Shown here in pieces: positions 36,023 through 48,430 of a DNA stretch of 64,000 nt. The first letter of the stretch is position 1; every line of letters starts with the position of its first letter. This DNA is from Anaeramoeba flamelloides (lineage: Eukaryota; Metamonada; Anaeramoebidae). The stretch covers positions 11,904,001 through 11,968,000 of the forward strand of contig JANTQA010000023.1 in assembly GCA_027625915.1 (NCBI GenBank). Direction: 5' to 3'. The translations under genes were made by a program, and so were the position numbers. The notes beneath the pieces are model-generated. The model saw only the letters and a program-made list of their open reading frames with translations. It had not been told where the DNA came from and ran no database searches.

Positions 36023-37076
36023 CTCAATTCCAAAAAATGGGACACAAAAAAAAATTACATTAATAAAAATATACTCCAAAATACATGATACTTGAACATT
36101 AAAATAATAAAAGACCCGAAAATATTTAATTAATACTATTTATATATTTTATAGTAAATTTAACATTCAATTCGAAAAATAAAAAAGAAAAAATAAAAAA
36201 AAGTGTGCCCCAATTTTTGGAACACGGTTACCAAAAAATCCATTTTTATTGAAAGAAAAATTAATAAAAACTATTAATAGATTCAGCTTGTCTTTTGATA
36301 ACTAAATCTATCCTTTTAAATATAGAGTTTACTAATTATCTTAGGTTTTCCAACTCAAAGTATTCCATACATTAGTGAAAATTTTAAAAATTCTTCTTCG
36401 TTTTTTGGTTACAATTTTTCAGTTTAGTATCCATAAATTCCCAATTGGATTTAAATCTTGTAGAATTGGGGGTCAAGGGTCCAGAACATTACATCCCCGA
36501 TTTAAGTAAGTTTGAGTTTTTTTTGAAGTATGTGGACAAGCTCCAACCTTTTGGAAAATCCATTTCAACTCACTATATTCTGAATTAGCGAGTTGAATTT
36601 CCTTTGATTTTTTTGATAATATCATTAATATTACATTCAGTATTCACACATCCATTAATAATAATAAGGTCTGTTTGTAGGCCATGTTTCCTAGCACACC
36701 ATATCATGATTTTTTTTCAAAAAAATTTTTTCTCGATAAAAAAAGAATCTTTTTTCTTTTTGAGAGAAAAAAAAAATTTTTTTTTGTGATCAGAATGAAA
36801 ACTTTTAAATTTCATTTTAAAGTGATTTTGGGATTTTCCAAAAGTTTTGAAAAAAAAAGAAAATTTTTTTTTTATTTGAAAAAAAGAATACAAAAAAATC
36901 AAAAAATTATTGAAAATCAAAAATCAAAAAATAATGAAAAAAATGATAAATAATTAACTTTAAAATTATTTAAATTGATTGTTAATATCTAATGTTTCTA
37001 TTTAAGAGTCAAATATCACTTTTCTTGGAATTAAATTGATTTTGAAGGTGTGCCCCAATTTTTGGAATTGAGTTTA
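36019..37076 (-). mobile_element. Tc1/mariner transposon, degenerate
   Basis: Inverted ends AACTCAATTCCAAAAA (left, near 36022) and its complement (right, ending near 37076), about 1.06 kb. On the minus strand the transposase is recognisable in pieces: ACPHTSKKTQTYLNRGCN (about 36490-36550) and LQDLNPIGNLW (about 36430-36460). These correspond to the conserved HTSK... and SPDLNPIENLW motifs around the last catalytic acids. The frame is broken by shifts and stops, and the N-terminal part has been overgrown by A/T homopolymers (36700-36950). A third end-like sequence in direct orientation (GTGCCCCAATTTTTGG, 36204) suggests a nested or rearranged copy. Confidence 0.8.
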
Positions 37077-37835
37077 TATTTAAATTAATTGTAATTAAAT
37101 ATTTTCAACTCTTTTTTTTGAAAAAAAAAAATTAATATAAAAAAGTTATAACAAATATTGAAATATTATAATATATTAAAAATTCTTACAAGTTTTAAAA
37201 ACTTTATCATATGTTTTTGATTAAAAAAACATAATATAAACAACAAGTTTGTCATAAGAAATTATATAATGTTTTAAATATTTTTTTATTATTAGGGAGT
37301 ATAATCCCCTTTTAAATAAATATTAAAGTGTTTAGATAAATAAATGATTTTAAGAATTATAATACCTATGTATTGGGGAATTAAAAATTAGAAAAATGTA
37401 CTTTTACTGATAAAATATGTTCATTTTTGATTAATTAAAAATAGTTATTTAATAGAAAGTGAACAAAGAATATTTTTTTTGTTTTTATGTTAAACTTTTT
37501 ATTCTTTAATCGGTTAATTTCAAAATATATTCATGGATCAATAATATAAGTTATTATTGAAACTTTATAAAATTAGTACTCGGCAATTTAAACGACTCTA
37601 AAAAAATCTATTAAATATATTATTACATAATAAATTATTAGACTACTGACACAAAGATCAAAATCAAAAATTATCACTTTTTCATGTTTTAATTTTCTAA
37701 TTACTTTTCCAAAACAAAAGATTGACAAAAAAATTTCATATCTCTCCCGACATTCATCTAATTTAAATCTTTAGAACCTTCAAAAGTAACTATTTTTTTT
37801 TTTTTTAATTTCAATTTTAATCAAATAATTACAAC
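37077..37835. other. Intergenic, nothing recognised
   Basis: AT-rich sequence between two elements; no feature that I can support. Confidence 0.5.
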
Positions 37836-38282
37836 TGTTACAAGGTTATCATAAAATTTTAAATAAAACGTAATTGATGTTTCTATTCTTATTTTCCATT
37901 TTCAAAAAATTTGGAAATAAGAGTTAATATTCCAAAAAAATTTTCAATAATTGGGCTATTATTCAAATTTTTGGAACATTAAAAAAAAAATTTTTGAAGA
38001 TTCATGAAGCACTTAAAAATGCTGTTCAAACGATAAATTTTTAAAGATCAATAAATAACGATATTTTTTTTGAGTTATTTTGGACCGATAATTTTTAAGT
38101 TCCTGGGATCTTGTATTTTTTTTTTTGATTTTCCAAAAATTTGAATAATAGCTCAATTATTGAAAATTTTTTTGGAATATTAACTCTTATTTCCAAATTT
38201 TTTGAAAATGGAAAATAAGAATAGAAAAATCAATTGTGTTTTATTTAAAATTTTATGGTAGACTTGGGAAGATTGTAATAAC
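37836..38282. mobile_element. Fold-back element with long TIRs, about 445 bp
   Basis: The left arm (37836-38000) and right arm (38140-38282) are inverted copies: GTTACAAGG..ATAAAATTTTAAAT, TTCTATTCTTATTTTCCA, GGAAATAAGAGTTAATATTC and TTTTCAATAATTG recur as complements. The centre is unique. No coding frame; non-autonomous. Confidence 0.75.
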
Positions 38283-38379
38283 ATAAATGTAAAGGATGGT
38301 GATTGGGTCTCCTAACATAAAAACGAAAAATATTTCTAATAACTAAAATTAATTTGTAAAATTTTTTTTCTGGGTTAAG

Positions 38380-38870
38380 AATTACTTTCCCACCCTGAAA
38401 GGTGTTGAGTTATTGCGCTATTTAACATTCTCTTCTCAAAAAGAATTTTTGTTCTTAAGAAATTGGATCAAAAAATTACTAAATTTCAAAGTTAAATACA
38501 AACAAAAATTTAAAAATAGATTATTGAAATGAAAATTTTGCAAAATAAATGACTATAGAGGATTTTCAAGTACAAGTTCAAATTTTAAAAGCAATTCAAA
38601 CTTTTTAAAAGAAACTAAAAAACAATATTCCAAACAACTATTTGGGAAATTGTCTTGTGTTGATAGATTTGAAATGAAAAGTATGAAATGGTAAAATGAA
38701 TTTTTGGTCGGATATAACTAGGTAAATTGTGAAAATTGTTGGGATTCTGGAAAATTTCCCATTTTTTTGTAAAAGACATTCTGAGTGGTATATTTCACTG
38801 AGATTATGGAACTCTTTCAAGGGTGTTTTTATCAAAAATTTCACCTATTTTAGCCTGAAAAGGTAGTCAT
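38380..38870 (-). repeat. Dispersed repeat family G, copy 2
   Basis: Inverted partner of 22075-22560, about 490 bp. The end at 38860 reads (reverse strand) CTACCTTTTCAGG, as does the left end of copy 1 at 22085. Confidence 0.65.
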
Positions 38871-39542
38871 TAATTATTTAAAATTTAAAAATAAGATAAT
38901 TTTTTTAGCAACTAATCTACATTTCCATACATCTGAAAAAAGATATTATTCATCTTTGAAAATATTTAAATTGTTGTTTCAAACTTGAAATTTGCCAAGG
39001 ATTGCTGATTTTATTCTGAAATTCTTTGGTTTTTTTACTAATACAAAGATCATTTTAAAATGATGAGATCAGCTATTTGTACTATTATACTAAGAGAATT
39101 TTTAGGGTATTGGAATCATGTAACACTATTGTGATTTGATTCAATAACAACATACTTTATTTTAAGGCTTCTTTGTGGTAAATGCTAATCCCTTAAAGCA
39201 AAAATAAACAATTCCTTACAGATTAGTAATTTCCTAAAATTAAATTAGCACTTGGTGTAATGGGGTTCTGTTTCTTTTGCCGACAGATCTTTTGGATCTT
39301 TCTCTAGATTTTTTATTGTATGAAGCAGTAGTTTTTGTTTGCTGTTTGGATTTTGTTCTTTTGAATTACAATAAAAACTTTTTAAAAAAAAAAGATTAAA
39401 ATCAGAACATCAAAAAACAAAGCAAACAATTTAATAAAAAGTCTTTCTATTTTATTTTTAATCTAAAATATTCAATCCCTTTTATTTTTTGGTATTTGCT
39501 GTGTTTGGTTAATTGAAAATTTGGTTGTGTGACGTGACATTA
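38871..39542. other. 3' flank of RWDD1
   Basis: AT-rich intergenic stretch; no coding, RNA or repeat signal that I can support. Confidence 0.45.
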
Positions 39543-40184
39543 TTAGTTTTTCTCTTTTTGATTTTTTTCATCTAACAACAATTGGTTTTTCCAGAAATCG
39601 ATCCCTGTTGGCTTTGTCATTAATTCTAATTCGCTTAATTTTTTTTGTTTTTCTTCGTCTTGTTCTTTATAAAACTCCTTGTTCCATTTTTCAAACAATT
39701 CCTTGGTTAAAGGTGTTCCATACTTCAAACGATCCTTCACGATTTTTTGTTCTTCTTCTCTTTTTTGTAATTCGATTTCCTCTTCTGTTAACTCAGTTTT
39801 GGTTCCTTTGTCTTCTTTACGGCCTGAAAAGTCCATTAAATCATTTTTAAGATCATAAACTAATTGGTAAATGCATGCCATCCCTAAGGATTCTTCGAAC
39901 GTTTTATCAATTTTTTGAGTGAAATCTTCCAACATTTTAAAGCTGAGGTACTGGACAGATTCAAGGCTATATGTTGGTGGCTCTTCAGGGTAATTAGGTG
40001 TGTATTGTACAATCAGTTTTAAAATTGGGGCATTTAAAATATCTTCTTCACTTAGATCATCTGGTTTGATCGTGATTTCGAATTTCTTTGGATCTTCTTC
40101 ATTCAGTATTTTAAAATTTTCCATAAAAATGGATTCTAAAACCATTATTTCGTTTTCTTGTTCTTCCAATGCTTCTTCGTTCAT
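39543..40184 (-). CDS. RWDD1: RWD domain-containing protein 1 (RWDD1/Gir2 type)
   Basis: Single exon, 213 residues, ATG at 40184, TAA at 39543. The first 115 residues form an RWD domain: an N-terminal helix with EIMVLESIFMENF, then KLIVQYTPNYPEEPPTYSLE (the family's YPxxPP motif) and a C-terminal helix with GMACIYQLVYDLKNDL. After it comes an acidic/basic helical tail with GTPLTKELFEKWNKEF and TGIDFWKNQ, which match RWDD1/Gir2. These proteins bind and stabilise the DRG2 GTPase, and in yeast Gir2 also binds Gcn1, linking to translation control. Length agrees with the family (about 240). No sign of introns. Confidence 0.9.
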   Translation of the reverse strand: MNEEALEEQENEIMVLESIFMENFKILNEEDPKKFEITIKPDDLSEEDILNAPILKLIVQYTPNYPEEPPTYSLESVQYLSFKMLEDFTQKIDKTFEESLGMACIYQLVYDLKNDLMDFSGRKEDKGTKTELTEEEIELQKREEEQKIVKDRLKYGTPLTKELFEKWNKEFYKEQDEEKQKKLSELELMTKPTGIDFWKNQLLLDEKNQKEKN

Positions 40185-43060
40185 GAAATAATTACAATTT
40201 TTGTTTTGGTAATCTTGAAATAAAAAAAAAATCTAATATTTAAAAAATTATAAAAAAAATGATCTTTTTCTTTTTTAGGCTCAACAATCCAAACAACAAA
40301 ACTCTGGTCACTTTTTTTAATTCAAAACACTTTGCTTTTTGAAATTATTTCAAATTTTGAAAGTAAAAACCAGATCAAAATCTTAATCGAGTTGAAATTT
40401 AATTGAGTAAAAATTTCAGGTTATTCTGTTTTTTTTTTAGAGTAGCTTTCACTTTTAAAGAACAAATTTTCTTCCAAATTTTTGGTACAAGAAAAATATC
40501 AAATTAAGGGAGTAGTATTTTTTGAAAAACAAAATAAAATCTTAAAAAGATCTTTGAAAAATTTTTTTTTTTTGTAATTGTGTTTTGGCTTATGAAATGG
40601 TCAAGTTAACCTCTGTTAAACTATTTATTAATTAGATTCCCTTTTTTGAAATATAAAATTTGCATGTTTCCAATATAAAACCAAAAAATTAATTTATTTT
40701 TATTAACAATTAAGCTAATTCTTTAAAATGGGAAAACATATTGTTTGTTTAATGTTGAAAAGAATTGATTTCGAAAGCAACTTTTTTATTTGGTTTCTTT
40801 TTCTTTGATTAATATTTCAATTCAAATCTTAACCATTAAAACTATTGGTGGTTTAGGTGATTTAATAAATGAATATTCGGTAGAAGCTTAACTACAGTTT
40901 CTCAATTAAATTGAGATCTATTATGCAAAAAAATTTTTTTATTGGTTAAATGTTTAAAACAAGTTGTTTTCTTATTTTCCAAAAATGAAAAAAAATTCCA
41001 AAAAAATTGTTTTAGAAAATTGTTTGGTCTTATTCACAAGGATCCTTATAACAATTTAAATCATTTTTGTCAGATAAAATTTAATTTTGAATTTTTAGGA
41101 TCAAAATTACAAAATTCCCAAATATCTTCAAGAAAACCGTATTATGAAAAACCAAATTTCATCTGAAAATAAAAGAACAAATACTTGGTAAAATTTACAA
41201 ATATCTTTAAAAGTTTAATGATTAGAGAATATCCTTCTTAAATCAATACAATTATTTAACTGTTGGTAAATATATCATTTTTTTTTTTTGATTAACCAAA
41301 AGTTTCATCTCAAAAAAGAAAAAAATATCTTATATATTACTATTTCTGGTAAAAAAGACTTATCAATGTATAAAAATGATGTGAATAGCAATAAAAAGGG
41401 AAATAATGTTATAATGTGAATTTGAATATTTTCTTTTTCAGAAAAAATGGAAAAAAAAATTGTTCTCAGAAAAAATTTTCTTTTCTAGGTTTCTTAATCA
41501 ATCAGAATTTTTTGACATTTGGAATATACAAAATTTTAAAATAGAGTATATCACCAATAAAATAAATTAAAAATACATCTTGTAATCAAATAGGACTGAT
41601 ACCTTAAGACACAAAATTTGGAATTTTTTTTTCAATATTATTTTACTAAAACCCTTATTAGAACCTGTAAAAATTGGATTTTTCAACTTAAATTATCTAA
41701 TATCTTACAATTAAAATTTTATTCAAAGATCATTTATTAATCATGGTGTATACTATAAAAGAAGTTATCAAAATGTGAAAATTGTCCATTTTTTATTATT
41801 ATTATTATTATTATTTTGTGAAAAGGTTGTGTAAACATCAAAAACTTCTATTTTTTAATGATTCAAATGCATAATCCCCTTCTGTTTTTTTTTTTTTTTT
41901 GGTGTACTTGTACCCCCAATCTGACCTCAATAACTTTTTTAAATAATTCATCCATTATTATAGATCTCTTAAAATTACATAGAAAAAATTGTTTTGACTA
42001 TTGATTAAGACTAAATAACACAATATTTTTTGAAATTGATATTCAATAAAAAAAATAAAAAATCAAAATTAAATATAAAAAAAAAATATTTTTTTTAATT
42101 GTGAATATTAAAGAATTTTTTCAACGTATCATTTTTAAATTAAACTGGTTTTGAAACATCTCTCTTAAGATTAATGTATGCTATTTTTAATTAATTTCGT
42201 AACATTTTTAAATTTTTGACTTTTTAAAATCTAGACATAAAAATAAACAATATTGTTGAATTAGAGACCATATATCAGAACTTATTTAACAAGATCTGGA
42301 TTGATTTATAAAGGAAAAATCCAAATATCGCAAATATATTATTCAAAATTTTTACCAATAACAAAATGCAATAAAAAAAATTTGGTTTCGGAGATTATTT
42401 TATTATATTGAAATAATATTTAAGAGTTATTTTTATTTTATTTTAAATTTATTCATAAATATTTTATTGATTAAAAAGTAATTTATATTTTTTTTATTCC
42501 AATTTAATAAATTGAAATTATTCTACAATTTTTTTTTTTTTTTTGATTTTCAATTATTATCTATTGCTTAAATAAAAGTTTTAGAAAATTAATCATATTA
42601 AAAATTTAATTTTGGCCTAAAGAAATGAATTTCATTTTTCTCTTGATTGGATATTTATTGAAATTTTTTCAAAAAAAAAAAATTAAATTTCAAAGTAATT
42701 TATTTTTTTATTTATTTTTTTTATCATAAAATTAGTAAAATTGTTTTGTAGTTATTATTAATAAATCAATGTGTTCAGTTTTGAATTACTATTAATGTAA
42801 TAAAATTTCTTATTTAAAAAAATAAAATAAAAATAAAAATCTTTAAAAAAAAAGTAAAAATGAATAATTATTTTTTTTTTTTCAATTTCAAAAAAAAAAT
42901 CAATAACTTAACTACTTAATCTTTGAACTATTTTTACTTTTTATTATAATTCAAATCTGGATTAAAGACAAATTAGAAAATAAATATATTAGTAGATCAA
43001 TATCATTTTATATCTAATATTTTAAAAAACTTGTTGAAATTTAGGCAAATCCGGGGTGCT

Positions 43061-43068
<8 letters not shown>
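40185..43068. repeat. Intergenic, with repeat D copy 2 and a MITE fragment
   Basis: 40530-40760 resembles 14640-14950 (GAAATGGTCAAGTTAACCTC, CTATTTATTAATTAGATT, AAACCAAAAAATTAA). 41596-41660 resembles the centre of MITE family M (TAAGACACAAAATTTGG, then ATTATTTTACTAAAA). A plus-strand open frame at 40942-41166 lacks recognisable homology. The rest is AT-rich with homopolymers. Confidence 0.45.
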
Positions 43069-43092
<24 letters not shown>

Positions 43093-43284
43093 CAGTCAGT
43101 TTCACTTTTTAGGTACAAACTTTCAACGTAATTTAAGGTACAAAAAAATCTCAAAATAAGGCACAAAATTTGGAATTTTTTTTTTTACAATTTATTTTTA
43201 CTAGAATTTGAATTTTGTGCTTTAATTTGAGATTTTTTTTGTGCCTTAAATTTCGTTGAAAGTTTGTGCCTAAAAAATGAAACT

Positions 43285-43314
<30 letters not shown>
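43069..43314. mobile_element. MITE family M inside a (TA)n microsatellite
   Basis: The MITE itself is 43093-43288, about 196 bp and nearly a perfect palindrome: CAGTCAGTTTCACTTTTT, GGTACAAACTTTCAACG and their complements at the other end. It is flanked on both sides by (TA)n runs (43069-43092 and 43289-43314), as expected for insertion at a TA within the microsatellite. No coding capacity. Confidence 0.85.
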
Positions 43315-43315
<1 letters not shown>

Positions 43316-43700
43316 GGAAATCGTGATAGTTTAAGATTTTTATTCGTTTTTAAATCAAATATTAGAAATCCTTATATTAAAGGTGTTTCGTGAATAACAA
43401 GATAAAAAAAAAACAAGGTAATTCTATAAATCAATCAAGATGAAAAAAATTCGAAAAAATAAACATAAAGATACAATTAAGAAAAAAAGAAAAACTAAAA
43501 TTCCTGTGAAAAAGAAATCAAAAATTTTAATTCTCGAAAAATGAATAAATAAATATGAAAAAATATATTCTGAAAAAACAATATATCGAAACTTTAAAAA
43601 AAAAGGGGGAGAAACGGGAATAAAGAACGAAAGAAAGAAAAGAAAAGAAAGAGCAAGGAAAGAAAAGAAAAATCTCAATCTTGGATAAATAAATATTTGA

Positions 43701-44678
43701 TTAATTATAGTTTTGCTCTTGCATTTGCTGGAAATTATTCGTTCTCATCCCATTCTGATAATTGATGTTCATTCCGTTATTATAATTGTTATTCATATTA
43801 TTTCGTTGGTAAGGTGGATAATTATTCTCCTGTGGGAGGTATTGGTTGATCATCATTGGGTTTTGTTCATAATAAAGATCATATTGCGGGTATTGTTGCA
43901 TTTCATAATTTTGTTGGTTCATCGGCTGAAATGGGGTTTGGTATGGCATGGGGTTTCCATAATATGGGTCGCGATACATTGGCATTCCCATATTCATTGG
44001 CATTTGCTGTGGAAACTGTTGTTGGTAAACATACGTTGGCTGCTTTTGTTGCATCCCCATTTCTTGTTGTGGTCGTAGCTGCTGCTGTGGCTGATAATTC
44101 ATTTGGTTAATTTGGTTCATGTGCATCATTCTGTTCTGTGGATTGTTATAATATTGTTGCTGGTGATTTGGAACATAACTTAAATTCATTGGCACTTGGT
44201 ACGGGATGTTAGGCTGTGGCCAATATGGTGAAGTTGCCTTTGTGTTTTTCAAATTTATTATTTCAATTAAATCACAAAAATACTCATTAACATTTTTTAT
44301 TGTTAATAATTTTTTTCTTATCATTTCAATTTTTTTTTTGTTCTTCTTTTTACCGATTTTTTGAATTGACGAATTTAAATTTCTTTGTGTATTTCTATTT
44401 TTTTGGGTTTTTGAATAATTATTATTATTTAAGTTTTTCGATCTTGAATTATAATTATTTTTTTGTTTCATATTGATGTTGGTTGGGGGATATTTTTGGT
44501 TGGTTTTGCCATTCACCATTTTTTCTTTTTCATTTCTAGATTTGGATTTATTCATAGAACCAATATTTTTTGAAGTTGGTGGGAATGTGTTTTTTTTCTT
44601 TCTATTATTATTATTATTATAATAATTTTTATTATTATTATTTATTTTTCTTGGATTGTTATTATTACTATGACTATG

Positions 44679-44732
<54 letters not shown>

Positions 44733-46340
44733 GTATTTGTTTTTGTTATTATAATTATTCATCCTTGAATTATTTTTTGAATTTTTAATTCGAAAATTTT
44801 TAGGAATTGAATTCAAGACAGAGCTTTTCCCTGATTGTTTTAAATCCCGATCAAAAATTTGTTGCTTTTTGGCATAATTTTCTTTTTCGATTTGTGACTT
44901 CGTTTTACTTTTACTAATAAATCTTTTAGTCTTTGTTTGTACTCTTTGAACACCATCCTCTCTGTTGTTTTTTTCTCTATTTCGAAAGTTATTTGTTTGT
45001 TTCAAATGTAACCTTTCGTTTTTTTCAATTGTTTCTCTTTTGAAAAGTGTTTTGTTATACGGCTTTGTGGAGTTCGTTTTGTCAAAACGCTTTGTATAGT
45101 TATTATTTTTCTTGTTATTATAACGGGAATTTTCTGAAGAAGATGGTTTTTCAAAATTTGTTTGGTTATTATTTCTCGAGTAATTTGGTGTATTCGAAAA
45201 TTCCCTATTTTTTTTCCTATCGTTTCTTTCCAGATTTTTTTTTTTATTGTTATCTTGTTCTTTGGCCTGGCCGCTCATTAGTTTTTCATTATTTTGACCC
45301 AAAGTTTTTTTCTTGTTTATCACACGCTTGGTTCGAAGCTTTGTTTTCTTTGGAGTGACTTTCCTGGTTTGTTGGGTTTTTTTTTTGTTTGTACCATCGA
45401 AATAATGGTTTTGATCAAATTTTTTTTTTGTTTCCTTTTCCTTTCCTTTTCCTTTTCCGTTTTCGTTTTTCCCGTTTCCGTTTTCTTGTGGCTTTTTATT
45501 CTCACTATCTTTTTCCTTTTTGTTTTCTTCTTTTTTTTGGTTTTTGTATTTTTTGGTTGTACTTCTTTCTCCCCTTTCTGGGTTTCGAACAACAGAACTA
45601 AACAACTCTTCTTCAGTTAATTTTTTTTTTTGAGAATTGTTCTTGTTGTTTTTTTTATTTTCTGTTTCAATTTCTTTCGCAACCTTATTCGCCTTTTGTC
45701 TTTTTTTCGAATTGAAATTCAATTTGCTTGTGTACTCTTCTTCATTGTACTCAGAGTCAACTCCAAATAATTGTTTGTTTGTCTCAAATTGGTTCCACTG
45801 TTGGTTTTTCTTTCGATTGTTAAGTGGTTTCTTTCTTTGCCTGTTCTTGGTCTTGTTGCCTTGTTTGTCTTCCTCTTCTTCACTTGAGGATTGTAAATTC
45901 CATTCAAGTGATGACGGGTTGGAGATCTGTTTTTCATTTAAATTGTCCTCGGGTTTCCACATTTGTAATTCTCTTTCTTGGCCCAACAGACCAGAAGAGA
46001 TTCCTGAATCAATTGCAAATTTTGAATTTCTGTTTCTGTTATCCTTTGGTTTCTTCATGTTGAAATTTACAGACAAAACCTTCAAATAAACCAAATTGTT
46101 AAACGAGATTTTTAAGAGGCCCTTGTTTGGTAATGGGCAAGTGTTGTTTTGTAATAATTTTGGATGTGCAATTAGCCTTGATCTCGATAATTGGAAATTA
46201 TTACTTTTTTTATTCATCGTCGAAAGGATCCCTTCATACTCTGAGCCGTCGTTTGTTTTTACATTGACAAAATATCCAACCAAATTTGTACATAAAAAAT
46301 TTAATCTTTGTGTTCTTTCTTTTTGTGGACTTTTGTTCAT
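43701..46340 (-). CDS. ATXN2: Ataxin-2 homologue (Lsm and LsmAD domains)
   Basis: Single exon, 879 residues, ATG at 46340, TAA at 43701. Residues about 12-92 form the ataxin-2 Lsm fold (LVGYFVNVKTNDGSEYEGIL). Residues about 105-225 are the LsmAD domain: FAIDSGISS, ERELQMWKPED, WNQFETNKQLFGVDSEYNEE and YTSKLNFNSKKRQKANKVAK match the family closely. The rest is low-complexity: Lys/Glu/Asn-rich, an Asn run of about 21 encoded by an AAT repeat (44680-44733), and a C-terminal region rich in Pro, Met, Gln and Tyr typical of prion-like domains. I could not find a clear PAM2 motif. Ataxin-2 is a cytoplasmic RNA-granule protein that acts in mRNA stability and translation with poly(A)-binding protein and DDX6. 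Confidence 0.9.
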
Positions 46341-47929
46341 TTAAAAGAATTGGGGTTTTTTTTAATAATAAAGAATTATCGTATTAGAAAAAGCAAAAAA
46401 AATGGTAAATCTTCTTAATCATTTTTTAATCATTGTGGAAATGAATATTTATTGTTCAGTTTTAAGTCAGGTGAGGTTACGATTGGTTGTTTTGAATTTC
46501 AATCAAGATAAATAATTTTGAGGATCGTGTTGATGAGAAATCGATTATTTTTTTGAAGAAATTTTCACAAAATTGAATGTTCAAAATCGATAAAACCTTT
46601 CATTGAGGAATACGAATTTGATCTTATTTTTGATAAGGTTAAATTATTTTTATTTAACTAAAAAAAACAAAACCTTTTTCTTTTTTTTTGATCAAACTTT
46701 TTACAAAAACGAAATTTTTTTTTAACTACTACTTTTAATAAAGAATTAAAATTTGTTCTTATTTAATTTGATGTCGATTTTATGGCATTAAACGGTTTTT
46801 ACACTTGTGTGTTTAAAATAATCAGACACTTTGGAAATATAAGCTGTTATTTCAACAATAAAGAAATAGTAATTTATATTTTAGTATTTGATAAAAAGGT
46901 TACAATCTGGATAAGAGGTCGAAGTTCCAAAAATTGTAAGTTTTTCAACATGGGTGCCTTTGAAAATGTAAAACTGTAATGGTAACAAGATTAGTAAGAA
47001 AGTAATTAAAAATCCCTTGACACAATAAAGAAATGTGTGAAACTTTTTTTTTCGTAATTTTGTCAACTTTCTATTTTTTTTTCTATTTATACATTTTTTT
47101 ATAAAGATAACTATGGAGAATGTAAAATTTTTAGTCAAGTAACAATATTATATATACAACCTCACAATCTTGATTCTGAAATTGTCTAATTAGACACTTT
47201 TGTGGTCAATTTTTTATATTTTCAGTAAGAATTTCAATTGAGATAAAGTACACATATTCAATAAAAAGTTTGATTGGAAGGATTTTTTGAAATTTTAATT
47301 ATAATAACTTGGATTATATTGAAGCATGTTATATTTTTTAGTGAGATTATTCAAACAACAACCCCAAAAATGTTATCTTAATATTTTTCTAAGATTTGAA
47401 ACTTTTTTAAAGTCTAATTTTTTAAATAAATAACATTTCTCAAGTCTCATAAAAGTTTCTCAGATCACTCAATTTTTTTTTCAAATTTCAAAATTTATCA
47501 TTTTTTACACCCTATAAAAGGAATTACATATCAACAATAATTTCTATTTATTGATATTAATGTGTTTTTAATTTGATTTAATATCTTGTTTAGCTGATTT
47601 TCATTTTGAATAATGTAATAAATTTTCAATAAATTTATTAAAATATTAAAAATTTGAAATTTTAGATCACAAATTATTTGTTACACTTTTTTTTTTTTAT
47701 TTAAACTAAGTACAAAATTGAAATTTTATTTATTCATTAGTTTTATTTTCTAAAAAAAAAAAAATTGTTTGAATTATTGGAGAAATACTACATTAATAGC
47801 TATTAATAATTGTAATATTAAGAATTAATTGATTTTCAGAGAATTTAAAGCTTATAAAAGAAATTTATAATTATAATTATAATCGGTTGTTGATTTTTGT
47901 TAGTAGGAAGTACCATTGGGTTTTTTTTA
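46341..47929. other. Intergenic, nothing recognised
   Basis: 5' flank of ataxin-2 and further AT-rich sequence. Frames at 46782-46979 and 46881-47138 overlap on opposite strands and look like chance. No RNA gene or repeat copy recognised. Confidence 0.5.
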
Positions 47930-48430
47930 TTTCGGAAATAAAAAGAAATTTTCTGAAATTTTCTATTTATATTGGAATTGAAAAAAAACTAAGGTTCACT
48001 TTTCCAGAATTTAAAAGAATTGATGAAAATGTTGGATTTTTACTCTATTCTTTTGAATTATGGAAAAGCCAGATTCTCTACAACACTATACGGTGCTCTA
48101 TGGCACTTTTCGTTAGGTTTTCCAAAATTCAAAAGAACAGAGTACAATTTTTACGGTTTACTTGATTCTTTTAACTTTTGGAAATTTTACATTATTATTT
48201 TTTAATCTAGAAATTACAAGAAAATTTCAGAAACTTTTTTTTATTTCTTCAATTAAAAAAAAAAAAAACGCCATTAAGCCTTCGTGAGTTTATTGTTTAT
48301 AGATAAAATTAATAGATTTTACAAATAAAACAAAAAATCTCAAGAAAAGCACCGCTGTTTTTTTTTTTATTTTTTGAAATGTAAAGTAAATTTTTTAATT
48401 TTCTTTACATTTCAAACAATAAAAAATAAT
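47930..48430 (+). repeat. Hairpin repeat family N, two units
   Basis: Two stem-loop units (48005-48075 and 48113-48185) built like those at 62285-63060: TTTTCCAGAATTTAAAAGAA, a 20-25 bp loop, then ATTCTTTTGAATTATGGAAA. The following TTTTTTAATTTTCTTTACATTTC also occurs in the 62.4 kb array. Non-coding. Confidence 0.65.

Noticed and set aside
36604-36953. Overlapping open frames rich in Phe and Lys on both strands
   Set aside because: They lie in A/T homopolymers inside the degenerate Tc1/mariner element and read as low-complexity on both strands.
43713-46344. Several plus-strand open frames opposite ataxin-2
   Set aside because: They are complements of the ataxin-2 low-complexity coding sequence (for example runs of Tyr or Phe opposite Asn or Lys codons) and have no homology of their own.
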